A stretch of DNA of 64,000 nt, from assembly GCA_017549805.1 (NCBI GenBank), contig JAFYNJ010000002.1:1-64000 (forward strand), written 5' to 3'. Positions 33,473-42,593 of this stretch are shown here, piece after piece (positions within the stretch are counted from its first letter, which is position 1; each line of letters opens with the position of its first letter). Made by a program: the position numbers and the translations under genes. A model generated the notes under the pieces. It ran no database searches. It had not been told where the DNA came from and was given only the letters and a program-made list of their open reading frames with translations. This DNA comes from Bacteroidales bacterium (GTDB taxonomy: Bacteria > Bacteroidota > Bacteroidia > Bacteroidales > F082).

Positions 33473-34570
33473 TTAAAGAATCAACATTGCGTCACCGTAT
33501 GCAAAGAAATGGTATTCCTTCTCAACGGCTTCCTTGTAAGCCTTCATGAGGAAGTCGTATCCGGCAAAGGCTGCCACCTCCATCATCATGGGCGACTTAG
33601 GCAAATGGAAATTGGTGATCATGCAGTTGGCCACCGAGAAGGTATAAGGCGGGAAGATGAATTTATTGGTCCAGCCGTTGAACGGCTTGATCTTGCCCGA
33701 GATGGTTTGGGCGGTCTCCAGCGCCTTCATGGTGGTGGTGCCCACGGCAATCACATTATTGTGGCGTTTGTTGGCCTCGTTGACCATGTCACAACAAGCC
33801 TGATCGACATACATCTCCTCTGAATCACACTTGTGCTTGGTAAGGTCTTCTACTTCGATCTCGCGGAAATTGCCCATGCCGGGATGCAGGGTGAGTTCGG
33901 CAAAGGAAGCACCGAGGATTTCCAGGCGTTTCATCAATATCTTGCTAAAATGCATGCCCGCCGAGGGAGCCGAAACGGCGCCTTCCACCTTGGCATAGAT
34001 GGTCTGGAAATAGTCCTTGTCGAATTCTTCCAGCTCACTCTTGTCAATATCCGTCGGGACATCCACATTGGAACGGATGTCCAGAATCTCCTTTGGCAAA
34101 GGGGTCTTACCCAACGAGAAGATCTTCTCCTTGAACTCGTCGTGTGTGCCATCGAACAGGAAACGCAGCGTGCGGCCACGAGTCGTGGTGTTGTCGATGA
34201 CTTCCGCCACCAGTTCCTCGCCTTCCTCGACGCCAAAATACAACTTATTGCCGATGCGGATCTTACGGGCAGGATCCACCAGCACGTCCCATAAACGGCT
34301 CTCGTGGTTCAGCTCACGAAGCAACAGCACCTCGATCTTGGCACCGGTCTTTTCCTTTTCGCCATACAAACGGGCGGGAAAGACCTTGGTATTGTTGATT
34401 ACGAAGACATCACCGTCCTTCACATAATTCACCAAATCCTTGAACACACGGTGCTCTATGGTTTTGGTTCTACGGTCCAACACCATCAATCTAGCTTCGT
34501 CGCGATTGGGTTGGGGATAAAGCGCAATGAGTTTTTGCGGCAGGTTGAATTTAAACTGGGATAATTTCAT
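33473..34570 (-). CDS. queA: S-adenosylmethionine:tRNA ribosyltransferase-isomerase
   Basis: QueA transfers and isomerises the ribose of SAM onto 7-aminomethyl-deazaguanine tRNA, giving epoxyqueuosine in queuosine biosynthesis. I use the ATG at 34570 ([20 protein letters not shown]), the normal family start; a longer reading to 34621 would cross its promoter. Family blocks are [61 protein letters not shown] and [11 protein letters not shown]. It belongs to the run ftsX-DUF3098-uppP-truB-queA, with glyS after it. Confidence 0.96.
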   Translation of the reverse strand: MKLSQFKFNLPQKLIALYPQPNRDEARLMVLDRRTKTIEHRVFKDLVNYVKDGDVFVINNTKVFPARLYGEKEKTGAKIEVLLLRELNHESRLWDVLVDPARKIRIGNKLYFGVEEGEELVAEVIDNTTTRGRTLRFLFDGTHDEFKEKIFSLGKTPLPKEILDIRSNVDVPTDIDKSELEEFDKDYFQTIYAKVEGAVSAPSAGMHFSKILMKRLEILGASFAELTLHPGMGNFREIEVEDLTKHKCDSEEMYVDQACCDMVNEANKRHNNVIAVGTTTMKALETAQTISGKIKPFNGWTNKFIFPPYTFSVANCMITNFHLPKSPMMMEVAAFAGYDFLMKAYKEAVEKEYHFFAYGDAMLIL

Positions 34571-34590
34571 TTGTATCGTAATTTTCGGCG

Positions 34591-34598
34591 CAAAGATA
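34591..34598 (-). promoter_or_regulatory. -7 promoter element for queA
   Basis: Minus-strand TATCTTTG matches TAnnTTTG, 21 bp upstream of the queA ATG, downstream of the truB stop. It supports the shorter queA start and an internal promoter in the cluster. Confidence 0.55.
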
Positions 34599-34626
34599 CA
34601 TCGCCATGGAAGGTTTGTCAAGAGGA

Positions 34627-34661
34627 TTTCTCAACTTTCAACTTTCAATCTTCAACTTTTT
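34627..34661. repeat. Heptamer array (ACTTTCA) at the truB 3' end
   Basis: Five units (TTTCTCA, ACTTTCA, ACTTTCA, ATCTTCA, ACTTTTT). It encodes the last residues of TruB (KKLKIES) and its stop codon (34638-34640). Confidence 0.75.
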
Positions 34662-35357
34662 ATATTCCTCCCCCGAATCGATGATGGCCTGCTTGAGGTC
34701 TTCGAGCTGCCATGCATCTTCTACTTTGAAATCACCGATACGGGTGCGACGCAAGGTCTTGAGGCAGGCACCGTTACCCAATTCACGGCCAAAGTCGTGA
34801 GCCAGGCTGCGGATATAGGTCCCCTTGCTGCAGGTCACCTCAAAATCCAGCTCCGGAAAACGTTCCGTGTTGACTTTAAAATCCTCGATATGGATGTCGC
34901 GCGCCTTGAGTTCGATTTCCTCGTCGGAGCGGGCATAGTCGAAAGCGCGTTTTCCCTTGATCTTGATGGCGGAATACTTGGGAGGATATTGCTTGATGTC
35001 GCCGATGAACTTTTTTCGAGCCGCATCGATCTGTTCAGCTGTGATACCTTCTGTCGGGAAAAACTTGTTCGGTTCGCTTTCCAAATCAAAAGTCGGGGTG
35101 CTTTGGCCGAGGATCATGGTACCCGTGTAGGTCTTGATTTGGGCTTGGAAATCCTCTATGTTCTTGGTCATCGGTCCCGTACAAAGGATGAGCAGGCCGG
35201 TAGCCAAAGGATCGAGGGTGCCCGCATGGCCCACCTTGAGCTTGCGGATGCCATAAAAGCGCATGAACAGGGAACGGATAAAGTTCACCGTATCGAACGA
35301 AGTCCAATCAATGGGCTTGTCAATCAGAAAAACAACACCTTCTTCAACGTAGAACAT
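34638..35357 (-). CDS. truB: tRNA pseudouridine(55) synthase
   Basis: A 239-residue TruB that makes pseudouridine 55 in the T-loop of tRNAs. It starts at the ATG at 35357 ([22 protein letters not shown]); a longer reading through 35462 would be inside uppP. The catalytic block is LKVGHAGTLDPLATGLLILCTG, with the essential Asp in GTLDP. Others are YTGTMILGQSTPTFD, YPPKYSAIKIKGKRAFDYAR and CSKGTYIRSLAHDFG. The ATG overlaps the uppP stop by one base (TGATG), so the genes are coupled. The last residues (KKLKIES) and the stop are supplied by a 7-bp repeat array. Confidence 0.95.
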   Translation of the reverse strand: MFYVEEGVVFLIDKPIDWTSFDTVNFIRSLFMRFYGIRKLKVGHAGTLDPLATGLLILCTGPMTKNIEDFQAQIKTYTGTMILGQSTPTFDLESEPNKFFPTEGITAEQIDAARKKFIGDIKQYPPKYSAIKIKGKRAFDYARSDEEIELKARDIHIEDFKVNTERFPELDFEVTCSKGTYIRSLAHDFGRELGNGACLKTLRRTRIGDFKVEDAWQLEDLKQAIIDSGEEYKKLKIES

Positions 35358-36160
35358 CAGGAGAAGATGATGGCGATGCCGCCAATGATGAAACAGTAAA
35401 TGGCAAACCAGATCAGTTTGCCTTTCTTCACGATGTTGATCATCCATTTGCAGGCGAAGCAACCTGAGATGAAAGCCGCCAGGAAGCCCACAATGGCCGC
35501 CACGGGCGAGATGCCGCTCATGGCTTCGCTGAAGCCAACCTCAAAGATATCCTTGATGTCGAGCAAGGCCTCTCCGAGAATGGGAGGAATGACCATCAAG
35601 AAAGAGAACTGGGCCAGTTTTTCCTTCTTGTTGCCAAGCAGCAATCCTGTGGCAATGGTCGAACCCGAACGCGACAGACCCGGCATCACGGCACAAGCCT
35701 GGGCAATACCGATGATGAAGGCATGGAAACCGCTGATATGCTCCTTTTGACGCGGTTTAGCAAAATAGGAGAAAGTCAACAGGGTTGCCGTCACGATCAA
35801 CATGATACCCACAATCAATAGCCCTGAGCCGAAAACTTCCTCGATCTTGTCCTTGAAGAAGAAGCCGACAATGGCCACTGGAATCATGGAAATAAGGATA
35901 TTGACCACATAGCGGGTGCCTTCATTCCACTTCCATTTGAAGAGATCCCTGAAAATCCATACAATCTCGCTCCACAAAATGACCACAGTGCTCAACACGG
36001 TAGCCACATGAAGCAACACGGTGAATGTAAGGTTCGACTCGCCGTCCTGAAGGCCGAACAATGCCTGACCTATGGCCAAATGGCCGCTACTGCTGACGGG
36101 AAGGTATTCGGTCAACCCTTGAATGATACCTAAAATAAGCGCTTGAAGCCAACTGATCAT
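35357..36160 (-). CDS. uppP: Undecaprenyl-diphosphatase
   Basis: A 267-residue polytopic membrane enzyme (BacA/UppP). It dephosphorylates undecaprenyl pyrophosphate to recycle the lipid carrier for peptidoglycan and other envelope glycans. The two active-site regions are visible: [18 protein letters not shown] at the N-terminus and [17 protein letters not shown] in the middle. Eight hydrophobic segments are predictable. Its ATG overlaps the DUF3098 gene by four bases, and its stop overlaps the truB ATG by one, so the three genes form one tight unit. Confidence 0.96.
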   Translation of the reverse strand: MISWLQALILGIIQGLTEYLPVSSSGHLAIGQALFGLQDGESNLTFTVLLHVATVLSTVVILWSEIVWIFRDLFKWKWNEGTRYVVNILISMIPVAIVGFFFKDKIEEVFGSGLLIVGIMLIVTATLLTFSYFAKPRQKEHISGFHAFIIGIAQACAVMPGLSRSGSTIATGLLLGNKKEKLAQFSFLMVIPPILGEALLDIKDIFEVGFSEAMSGISPVAAIVGFLAAFISGCFACKWMINIVKKGKLIWFAIYCFIIGGIAIIFS

Positions 36161-36420
36161 TTCTTACTCCTCCAAAAGATTGCCACGATCTCAACCACAA
36201 AGCCGACCAAAACCAAGATGGGGGCCAGGGTGATACGTTGGAAATTGAACATCTTCTCATTGAAAACATCGGGGTCTTGCGAGCCGCCACCGACCATCAG
36301 GATCATACCTAAGGCGATGAGAAAAAGACCGGCAAGCACTAAAATATAATTCATCTTGGTGAATGGAAGCTTCTTGCTGTCATCCATCTCTTCTACCGAA
36401 TTGTTCTTTTGGTTAGCCAT
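36157..36420 (-). CDS. DUF3098 small membrane protein
   Basis: An 87-residue protein with two membrane helices (about 26-45 and 61-82) starting [20 protein letters not shown]. The conserved core 'GxxLxxxGxxLM-GG' followed by [20 protein letters not shown] is that of DUF3098, which in Bacteroidota lies between ftsX and uppP. Function is unknown. Position argues for a role linked to cell division or envelope synthesis, but this is inference only. Confidence 0.88.
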   Translation of the reverse strand: MANQKNNSVEEMDDSKKLPFTKMNYILVLAGLFLIALGMILMVGGGSQDPDVFNEKMFNFQRITLAPILVLVGFVVEIVAIFWRSKK

Positions 36421-36433
36421 AGTTTATTGAATA

Positions 36434-37312
36434 TCAATTATATAATTTATCAAGATCAGCTTTCAGGAATTTGTCGAGAGCGGCTCGTGTGGAGAACCAA
36501 GCCAGCAGAACACCCAGTACAATGATGCCCAATAGGATGGCAGCAATGACCTTCATGTCTTGGATCAATATCAAGTCGGGGACCCGTTTCGAGATGCCAT
36601 AAAGGATGCCTACCAACAAGAGGTCGGCCAATAACCCACCGAAGAAGCCCTGCGAGACTCCTGATTTCAGGAAAGGCCGACGGATGAAGCTCTCAGTGGC
36701 TCCTACCAACTGCATGCTCCGCACCAAGAAACGTTTCGAATAGATCGAGAGACGTATCGTGTTACGAATCAAGGCGATGGCTATCAACAAAAGAATTAGG
36801 CTGACCGCCATGAGCACGATGGCAATTTTTCGGATGTTGTTATTAATGAGATCGACCAACGACTTCTGGTAATATACCTCTTTGACATCGGTGTTGTCCA
36901 ACAATTGTGCTTCAATGAGTGCGATGCTGTCGTTGTTGGCGTAGGCCGCATGGAAACGCACATCGATGGAAGGTAGTAGCGGATTGGCCTCGTTGCCGAG
37001 CCATTGCAGGAAGTCCTCGCCCAAATCTTCGCTCAACCGAGAGATGGCTTCCTCCTTGGTGATGTATTCGGTGGACTTCACCGCAGGCATGGCATCGAGT
37101 TCCTTCTGCAGGCGCAAGATGTTGGCTTCTTTCACGTCGCTGTTCATCACGATCTCAAAGCCGAGATTCTCCTTGACATGATTGGAGAGCTTGCGAGCGT
37201 GCATCATGAAGATGGCAAACACGCCAAGCAGGAAAAGCACTAAGGTGATGCTCACCAGCGACATGGCGTAGGAACCGGCAATACGACGTTTATTGGAACT
37301 TTTATCCGACAT
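36434..37312 (-). CDS. ftsX: Cell division protein FtsX
   Basis: A 292-residue FtsX/MacB-type permease that pairs with the ATPase FtsE and controls peptidoglycan hydrolases at the septum. It has an N-terminal helix (about 13-38, SLVSITLVLFLLGVFAIFMM), a periplasmic domain (about 50-165, with KELDAMPAVKSTEYITKEEA), and three C-terminal helices. The characteristic sequence RSMQLVGATESFIRRPFL, an amphipathic cytoplasmic loop, is clear. It is the first gene of the ftsX-queA cluster, with a TATCTTTG promoter 20 bp upstream. The ftsE gene is not adjacent. Confidence 0.93.
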   Translation of the reverse strand: MSDKSSNKRRIAGSYAMSLVSITLVLFLLGVFAIFMMHARKLSNHVKENLGFEIVMNSDVKEANILRLQKELDAMPAVKSTEYITKEEAISRLSEDLGEDFLQWLGNEANPLLPSIDVRFHAAYANNDSIALIEAQLLDNTDVKEVYYQKSLVDLINNNIRKIAIVLMAVSLILLLIAIALIRNTIRLSIYSKRFLVRSMQLVGATESFIRRPFLKSGVSQGFFGGLLADLLLVGILYGISKRVPDLILIQDMKVIAAILLGIIVLGVLLAWFSTRAALDKFLKADLDKLYN

Positions 37313-37331
37313 CTTCTTCTTTTTGAAGATG

Positions 37332-37339
37332 CAAAGATA
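37332..37339 (-). promoter_or_regulatory. -7 promoter element for ftsX
   Basis: Minus-strand TATCTTTG, 20 bp upstream of the ftsX ATG. It is divergent from the TAATTTTG element for the carboxyltransferase. Confidence 0.6.
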
Positions 37340-37350
37340 ATATTTTTTCT

Positions 37351-37358
37351 TAATTTTG
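37351..37358 (+). promoter_or_regulatory. -7 promoter element for the carboxyltransferase
   Basis: TAATTTTG matches TAnnTTTG, 25 bp upstream of the ATG at 37383, making that ATG preferable to upstream in-frame codons. Confidence 0.55.
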
Positions 37359-37382
37359 TGTTTTCATTACAAACATAAACCC

Positions 37383-38990
37383 ATGCAAGTCCTGAAATCG
37401 AACATAAAGACCGACTCCGAAGAGTTCAAACAGAACGAAAAGAACTTCCTTGAGTTGATGGCGCAATACCATGAAGCCATGTCGGCCTCCATGCAAGGTG
37501 GTGGCGAGGCGGCCGTGGTCAAGCACAAGAAACGCAACAAGCTGTTGGCCCGCGAGCGCATCGACCTGCTCATCGACCCGAACACGCCGTTTTTGGAGCT
37601 TTCGCCGATGGCGGCCTATGACACTTATCACAACGACTTCCCTTCGGCGGGTATCGTCACCGGCATTGGCGTGATTCAAGGACGTGAGGCCGTCATCGTG
37701 GCCAACGACGCCACGGTGAAGGGCGGCACCTACATGCAATACACGGTGAAAAAGCACCTCCGTGCTCAGGAGATCGCCATGGAGAACCACCTCCCCTGCG
37801 TGTATATGGTGGATAGCGGCGGTGCCTTCCTACCTGAGCAGGACACGGTGTTCCCCGACCGTGACCATTTCGGTCGTTTCTTCTACAACCAGGCCCGCAT
37901 GTCGGCCATGGGCATCCCACAGATCGCCATCGTGATGGGCATGTGCACCGCTGGTGGCGCATACGTTCCTGCCATGAGCGACGAGACCATCATCGTGCGC
38001 AACCAAGGCACTATCTATCTCGGTGGTCCGCCATTGGTGAAAGCCGCCACGGGTGAAATCGTCACGGCAGAAGAGCTGGGCGGCGGCGAAATGCATACTT
38101 CGATTTCCGGCGTGGCCGACCACCTGGCCGAGAACGACCAGCATGCATTGCAGATCTGCCGCAACATCTTCAAGACCTTGGAGAAGAGTCACCGCCAGAA
38201 GCTGGACATGCTACCTGTTGAGGCGCCTCTCTACGACCCCCGTGAGCTGTACGGCCTCGCTCCCATCGACTTCCACAAGCTGACCGACCCTCGCGAGATC
38301 ATCGCACGCATCGTGGACGGCAGCCGTTTCCAGGAGTTCAAGTCGCGGTACGCTACTACCTTGGTATGCGGCTTCGCCCATCTGATGGGCTTCCCCGTAG
38401 GCATCATCGCCAACTACGGCGTACTGTTCTCCGAATCCGCCTTGAAAGCTACCCACTTTATCGAGCTGTGCTGCCAACGCAACATCCCCTTGGTGTTCTT
38501 GCAGAACATCACCGGCTTTATGGTCGGCAAGCAGTACGAACAAGGCGGCATTGCCAAGGACGGCGCCAAGATGGTTCATGCTGTTTCGAATGCCAATGTG
38601 CCCAAGTTCACGGTAATTTTTGGCGGCTCGTTCGGTGCAGGCAACTATGGCATGGCCGGTCGCGCCTACAGCCCTCGTCTGCTGTTCATGTGGCCCAACG
38701 CCAAGATTTCCGTCATGGGCGGCGAACAGGCTGCCAGCGTGTTGGCCACGGTCAAAGAAGACCAGTACAAATACAAAGGCATAGAAGTCCCGAAGGACGA
38801 AATCGCTCAGTTGAAGAAAGAGATCCTGGCCAAGTACGACTACGAAGGCTCCGCGTTCTACAGCACAGCTCGCCTTTGGGACGATGGCATCATCGACCCG
38901 ATTGACACGCGAAAGATCCTGGCCTTAGGCATTGCCGCCTCACTGAACCAGCCCTTCCCGCAGCAGCAGTTCGGGGTGTTCAGGATGTAA
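37383..38990 (+). CDS. Acyl-CoA carboxylase, carboxyltransferase (beta) subunit
   Basis: A 535-residue biotin-dependent carboxyltransferase of the propionyl/methylcrotonyl-CoA carboxylase group. It moves carboxyl from carboxybiotin to an acyl-CoA. I use ATG 37383 ([15 protein letters not shown]), just downstream of a promoter. Motifs are [62 protein letters not shown] and, in the C-half, [17 protein letters not shown]. The FLPEQ...[15 protein letters not shown] block is closer to methylcrotonyl-CoA carboxylase beta than to propionyl-CoA carboxylase. No biotin-carboxylase or biotin-carrier gene is adjacent, so partners must be elsewhere. It overlaps the ABC transporter gene by 11 bp at the 3' end. 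Confidence 0.92.
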   Translation: MQVLKSNIKTDSEEFKQNEKNFLELMAQYHEAMSASMQGGGEAAVVKHKKRNKLLARERIDLLIDPNTPFLELSPMAAYDTYHNDFPSAGIVTGIGVIQGREAVIVANDATVKGGTYMQYTVKKHLRAQEIAMENHLPCVYMVDSGGAFLPEQDTVFPDRDHFGRFFYNQARMSAMGIPQIAIVMGMCTAGGAYVPAMSDETIIVRNQGTIYLGGPPLVKAATGEIVTAEELGGGEMHTSISGVADHLAENDQHALQICRNIFKTLEKSHRQKLDMLPVEAPLYDPRELYGLAPIDFHKLTDPREIIARIVDGSRFQEFKSRYATTLVCGFAHLMGFPVGIIANYGVLFSESALKATHFIELCCQRNIPLVFLQNITGFMVGKQYEQGGIAKDGAKMVHAVSNANVPKFTVIFGGSFGAGNYGMAGRAYSPRLLFMWPNAKISVMGGEQAASVLATVKEDQYKYKGIEVPKDEIAQLKKEILAKYDYEGSAFYSTARLWDDGIIDPIDTRKILALGIAASLNQPFPQQQFGVFRM

Positions 38991-40770
38991 CCGTTTTAGC
39001 AATCTTCTCAATATTGAGGCTTCTCGCCGAGGCGTCAATGATATCTTTGTAAACCCCGCCTTTCTTGTAGATATCATCGGGATTGCCCGACTCTTCCACA
39101 CGGCCGGTTTGAAGGGCATAGATCATGTCGGCATCGATGATCTGGGAGATGCTGTGCGAAATGATAATGACGGTGCGATCCTTCTTGATGGCATCGAGAC
39201 TGTTCTTGATCTGCTCTGTGGCGATGGCATCGAGGCTGGCGGTGGGCTCATCCAAGAAGATGATGGGCGGATTTTTGAGAAACATACGGGCAATAGCGAT
39301 GCGCTGCTGCTGTCCGCCCGAAAGGTCGGAAGCCTTGTTCTCGAACTGCTTAGGCAGTTGCATGATCTGGTCGTAGATATAGGATTTCTTGGCGGCATCC
39401 ACCACTTCCTCATGGGTTGCATCGGGCTTGCCGTAAAGGATATTTTCCTCGATAGTGCCGTCAAAGATGTGGTTCTTTTGCAGCACCAAGCCGATGTTCT
39501 CACGCAGGAACTTGGTGTCGTACTCGCGCAGATCAACCCCGTCGAGGGTGATGACACCGACTTGAGGCTCGTAGAACTTGTCGAGCAGGTTGACGATGGT
39601 ACTCTTACCCGCACCCGAGAGACCCACCAAAGCGGTGATCTTGTTCGGCTCGATGGTCATGTTGACGTCGAACAAAGCTTGGTTGCCGTTGGGATAAGTG
39701 AAATCAACATGCTTCATCTCGAACTTCCCATGGATCTTCTCTGGCTTGTAGCTGCCTGTAGGTTCGATGTCTTTTTCCGAATCGAGAATGCTGAAGAAGC
39801 CTTCGGCGTAGATCAAGGCATCGTTGACATCGTCGAAGATGCGCTGCAGCTGGGTGATGGGCGCGATGACGTTGCTGAAGAGCATCACATGGTACATGAT
39901 CTTACCGATGGTCATGCCAGGATAGCCTTTGAGCACCAGATAGGCGGTAAGGATGATGACCAACACCGTGCCGACCTGCTTCACGAAGCTCTTGATGCCG
40001 TTGTAATAGAAGGCCACCTTGCGTGTCTTCATCTGGTTTTCGGTCACCTGATTCTGGATATCCAATTGTTTCTGTCCCTCGATCTGCTCGCGGTTGAAAC
40101 TCTTGATGACATTAATGGAATCGATGATGTTCTTTATACCTTGACTCTTGGTTTCCAGATGGTTACGCATCTCACGACGCCATCCCTTAAGGCGGCGTGC
40201 CTGACGATAAGTAATCCAGAAATACACTGGCACGATACCCAAAGCTACCAGTCCCACATACACATTGGCAATAAACATGAGAATCAAAGCCAGCAAGGCG
40301 CTCGTAAACAGCGGCAAAAGGTCAATGAAGAAGTTCTGCACCGTACGCGAGAGGCTGCTCACGCCTTGGTCGATACGGGCTTGGAGCTTGCCCGTGGCAT
40401 TGTCACCCGAATTGAAGAAGGCCATCTTGAAGGTCAGCACCTTCTCAATGACACTTTGGGCAAGGTCACGGCTAACGAAGATGCGCATCCGTTCACCATA
40501 GTAGTTCTGCGCAAAGGTGATCAGAGCGGAGAGGATTTCCTTGCCAAGCAAGACCACCGAGATAATCGTGACGATACGGATGGCCTGTGCGCCCCATTCC
40601 ACACCACCCGTCACCAGGCCGTTCACTTGATCGACCGTCCAGTCCAACACAATGGCGTTGACCTGAGCCATCAGAGATCCGATCAACGTCAGGACTAAGG
40701 TTATGAACACCAGCCATTTGTATGGCTTCACAAAGGGACTGACGTTTTTAAAGAGTTGAAAGAGATTCAT
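38980..40770 (-). CDS. ABC exporter, fused permease-ATPase
   Basis: A 596-residue half-transporter of the MsbA/lipid A or multidrug exporter class. Six membrane helices in residues about 15-320 are followed by a nucleotide-binding domain with Walker [10 protein letters not shown], signature LSGGQQQR and Walker [14 protein letters not shown], then the switch His in [30 protein letters not shown]-type helix-6 residues and the Q-loop [17 protein letters not shown] are present. It would work as a homodimer in the inner membrane. The substrate cannot be inferred. It is convergent with the carboxyltransferase and three bases downstream of the U32 gene, likely in one operon. Confidence 0.94.
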   Translation of the reverse strand: MNLFQLFKNVSPFVKPYKWLVFITLVLTLIGSLMAQVNAIVLDWTVDQVNGLVTGGVEWGAQAIRIVTIISVVLLGKEILSALITFAQNYYGERMRIFVSRDLAQSVIEKVLTFKMAFFNSGDNATGKLQARIDQGVSSLSRTVQNFFIDLLPLFTSALLALILMFIANVYVGLVALGIVPVYFWITYRQARRLKGWRREMRNHLETKSQGIKNIIDSINVIKSFNREQIEGQKQLDIQNQVTENQMKTRKVAFYYNGIKSFVKQVGTVLVIILTAYLVLKGYPGMTIGKIMYHVMLFSNVIAPITQLQRIFDDVNDALIYAEGFFSILDSEKDIEPTGSYKPEKIHGKFEMKHVDFTYPNGNQALFDVNMTIEPNKITALVGLSGAGKSTIVNLLDKFYEPQVGVITLDGVDLREYDTKFLRENIGLVLQKNHIFDGTIEENILYGKPDATHEEVVDAAKKSYIYDQIMQLPKQFENKASDLSGGQQQRIAIARMFLKNPPIIFLDEPTASLDAIATEQIKNSLDAIKKDRTVIIISHSISQIIDADMIYALQTGRVEESGNPDDIYKKGGVYKDIIDASARSLNIEKIAKTVTS

Positions 40771-40773
40771 AGT

Positions 40774-42552
40774 TTATTCAGTTGTGCATACATACATGAG
40801 ACATTTCTTGCAGTCAAACTCCAAACGGAAGATGTTTTCCCCATTGCGGATATACAACGGCCCGACGGGTTTGCCCGTGATTTTAGGGCATAGGCCGTTG
40901 GCATACCGGATGCAGTGGTGACAGGTCATGAGAGGTGAGAGGTGAGAGGTGAGAGGCGAAAGGTGTTCCTGGCGGGGTCTTTCATTATTAACCTTTAACC
41001 TTTCACCTTTCACCTTTAACCTCTCCAGAAGTCCCCGTTTCATCTCTCCAATCACTGAGGCGGGAATCAGATAAGGCTGGCTAAAGCGCAGTTCCAAACT
41101 GACGGGATGATAGATGGTGTCACCCCATTGGAGGGCTTTCTTACGGATGTTTTCGAGAGCCTTCTCGGGGTTGGTAGCGGGAATTTTGGGAGTGGCAACC
41201 GTCATTGCGAGGCCTTTGGCCGAAGCAATCCAACCTGAACTGGTTTCGTTTGAGTCTGGTTGGATTGCTTCGTCACTTCGTTCCTCGCAATGACGCAAAG
41301 CGATTAACCTATATCCTTCCGGGACATCTTCCAACACCAATTTAATATCAATCTTTCTATTCCCCGTAGAGGCTTCCACCTGGCGTTGCCATTCAATATC
41401 GTAGTTACGATAGATTTTATAGCCACGCTGTGCGCCGTGGGGACGATTGCACGATACCTTATTACCATGAACCACATCTGCCCTGATTCCTATCAGCTCG
41501 TCATTCTTATCCATGAAACACAAGCCGTCGCCGTTGTGCAAAGTCTTATCTGTGAGGATCTCCATCTGTACCGAGTTGCACCATTTCACTTCGCCGATGT
41601 ACTCCCCCATCGACTTGGGCGTGAAAGGCGAGCCTATGTTAGGCTGGCGACCATGGATGAAATAGTCGGTGAAGCCGCGATTGAACGACTTCTCGGGATT
41701 CACCTCAAAGCTATAGCTACAATGGCCTAACGAGGCTTGAGCAAAGTCCGGCCGCCGTGCAAAGATGGCATCCAGTTGCTGACGGTAATAGGCCGTCACG
41801 TTCTTCACGTAATCCGCCTCTTTCAAGCGACCCTCGATCTTGAAACTGGTGATGCCGGCATCCATCAGTTCCTCCAGATGGGCGCTGTTGTTTAGGTCTT
41901 TCAGGCAAAGCAGATGTCGTCCTTTAATCAACACCTTGCCGTCAGCATCCAACAGGTCCCATGGCAACCGGCAAGGCTGGGCACAAGCACCGCGATTGGC
42001 AGAACGGTTGCCGATGTACTGACTCAGATAGCATTGTCCGCTATGGCTGACACACAACGAGCCATGCACGAAAAACTCCAGCGGAACGGTAGTCTGGCTG
42101 CGGATCTCCTTGATTTGCTCGATGCTTAGCTCACGACCCAGCACTACCTGCTCAAAGCCCAGCTGTTCCAATTCTTTTACCCGATCAACAGTGAGGTTGT
42201 CGCATTGGGTGCTGGCATGCAAGGAAATAGGCGGCAAGTCGAGCTGGAGCAAGGACAAGTCCTGAATGATCAAAGCATCCACACCGGCATTCCAGCAATC
42301 CCACGCAATCTTACGGGCCTGCTCCTTTTCGTTGTCATACAGCAAGGTGTTTAAGGTGACATACACCTTGGCATCAAACAAAGCCGCATGACGGCATAGC
42401 TTTTCGATATCCTCTATGCTGTTGCCCGCCTTCTCACGGGCACCAAAGGCCGGTCCGCCGATATAGACGGCGTCCGCGCCATGGTTGATGGCAGCCAAAC
42501 CGACCTCAAGATTCTTGGCCGGCGAAAGAAGCTCTATCGGAATTGATTTCAT
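40774..42552 (-). CDS. U32 family peptidase with two repeat insertions
   Basis: A 592-residue protein of the U32 (collagenase-like) family, whose members include RlhA and UbiU and which take part in rRNA hydroxylation or ubiquinone synthesis. Core blocks are ELLSPAKNLEVGLAAINHGADAVYIGG, LGRELSIEQIKEI, FVHGSLCVSHSGQCYLSQY and GACAQPCRLPWDLLD, with Cys that can hold an iron-sulfur cluster. Two insertions break the C-terminal domain: residues 420-451 come from a 96-bp palindromic element (LRHCEERSDEAIQ), and residues about 509-542 from heptamer arrays (LKVKGERLKV and HLSPLTSHLSPL). Both keep the frame. The rest (DCKKCLMYVCTTE at the end) looks intact, so the protein may still work. Confidence 0.9.
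   Translation of the reverse strand: MKSIPIELLSPAKNLEVGLAAINHGADAVYIGGPAFGAREKAGNSIEDIEKLCRHAALFDAKVYVTLNTLLYDNEKEQARKIAWDCWNAGVDALIIQDLSLLQLDLPPISLHASTQCDNLTVDRVKELEQLGFEQVVLGRELSIEQIKEIRSQTTVPLEFFVHGSLCVSHSGQCYLSQYIGNRSANRGACAQPCRLPWDLLDADGKVLIKGRHLLCLKDLNNSAHLEELMDAGITSFKIEGRLKEADYVKNVTAYYRQQLDAIFARRPDFAQASLGHCSYSFEVNPEKSFNRGFTDYFIHGRQPNIGSPFTPKSMGEYIGEVKWCNSVQMEILTDKTLHNGDGLCFMDKNDELIGIRADVVHGNKVSCNRPHGAQRGYKIYRNYDIEWQRQVEASTGNRKIDIKLVLEDVPEGYRLIALRHCEERSDEAIQPDSNETSSGWIASAKGLAMTVATPKIPATNPEKALENIRKKALQWGDTIYHPVSLELRFSQPYLIPASVIGEMKRGLLERLKVKGERLKVNNERPRQEHLSPLTSHLSPLMTCHHCIRYANGLCPKITGKPVGPLYIRNGENIFRLEFDCKKCLMYVCTTE
40930..40964. repeat. Heptamer array (GAGAGGT) inside the U32 gene
   Basis: Five units (GAGAGGT x3, GAGAGGC, GAAAGGT), read on the coding strand as HLSPLTSHLSPL. 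It is separated by 16 bases from the complementary-type array at 40981-41022, giving an inverted pair that could form a hairpin. Confidence 0.85.
40981..41022. repeat. Heptamer array (TTAACCT/TTCACCT) inside the U32 gene
   Basis: Six units (TTCATTA, TTAACCT, TTAACCT, TTCACCT, TTCACCT, TTAACCT), translated in frame as LKVKGERLKVN. It is inverted relative to the array at 40930-40964. Confidence 0.85.
41200..41295. repeat. Palindromic 96-bp element inserted in the U32 gene
   Basis: Begins CGTCATTGCGAGG and ends CTCGCAATGACG with inner arms GAAGCAATCCA / TGGATTGCTTC: the same family as 6113-6206 in rsmI. It is read in frame as LRHCEERSDEAIQ, then a WIASAKGLAMT segment. Confidence 0.9.
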
Positions 42553-42557
42553 GAATG

Positions 42558-42565
42558 CAAAGATA
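42558..42565 (-). promoter_or_regulatory. -7 promoter element for the U32 operon
   Basis: Minus-strand TATCTTTG, 6 bp upstream of the U32 ATG, giving a nearly leaderless transcript. It is divergent from 42574-42581. Confidence 0.5.
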
Positions 42566-42573
42566 AAAATTTA

Positions 42574-42581
42574 TACCTTTG
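42574..42581 (+). promoter_or_regulatory. -7 promoter element for the surface acyltransferase operon
   Basis: TACCTTTG matches TAnnTTTG, 13 bp upstream of the ATG at 42594. It would drive the first AlgX-like/MBOAT genes. Confidence 0.55.
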
Positions 42582-42593
42582 CAACACAAGAAT

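Noticed and set aside
39109-40698. A 529-codon open frame antisense to the ABC exporter
   Set aside because: It runs through the conserved Walker A, signature and helix regions of the exporter on the opposite strand and has no recognisable domain or ribosome-binding site, so it is a codon-bias shadow.
40930-41022. Heptamer arrays in the U32 gene as a rho-independent terminator
   Set aside because: The inverted arrays could pair, but there is no following T-run on either strand and the gene continues in frame.
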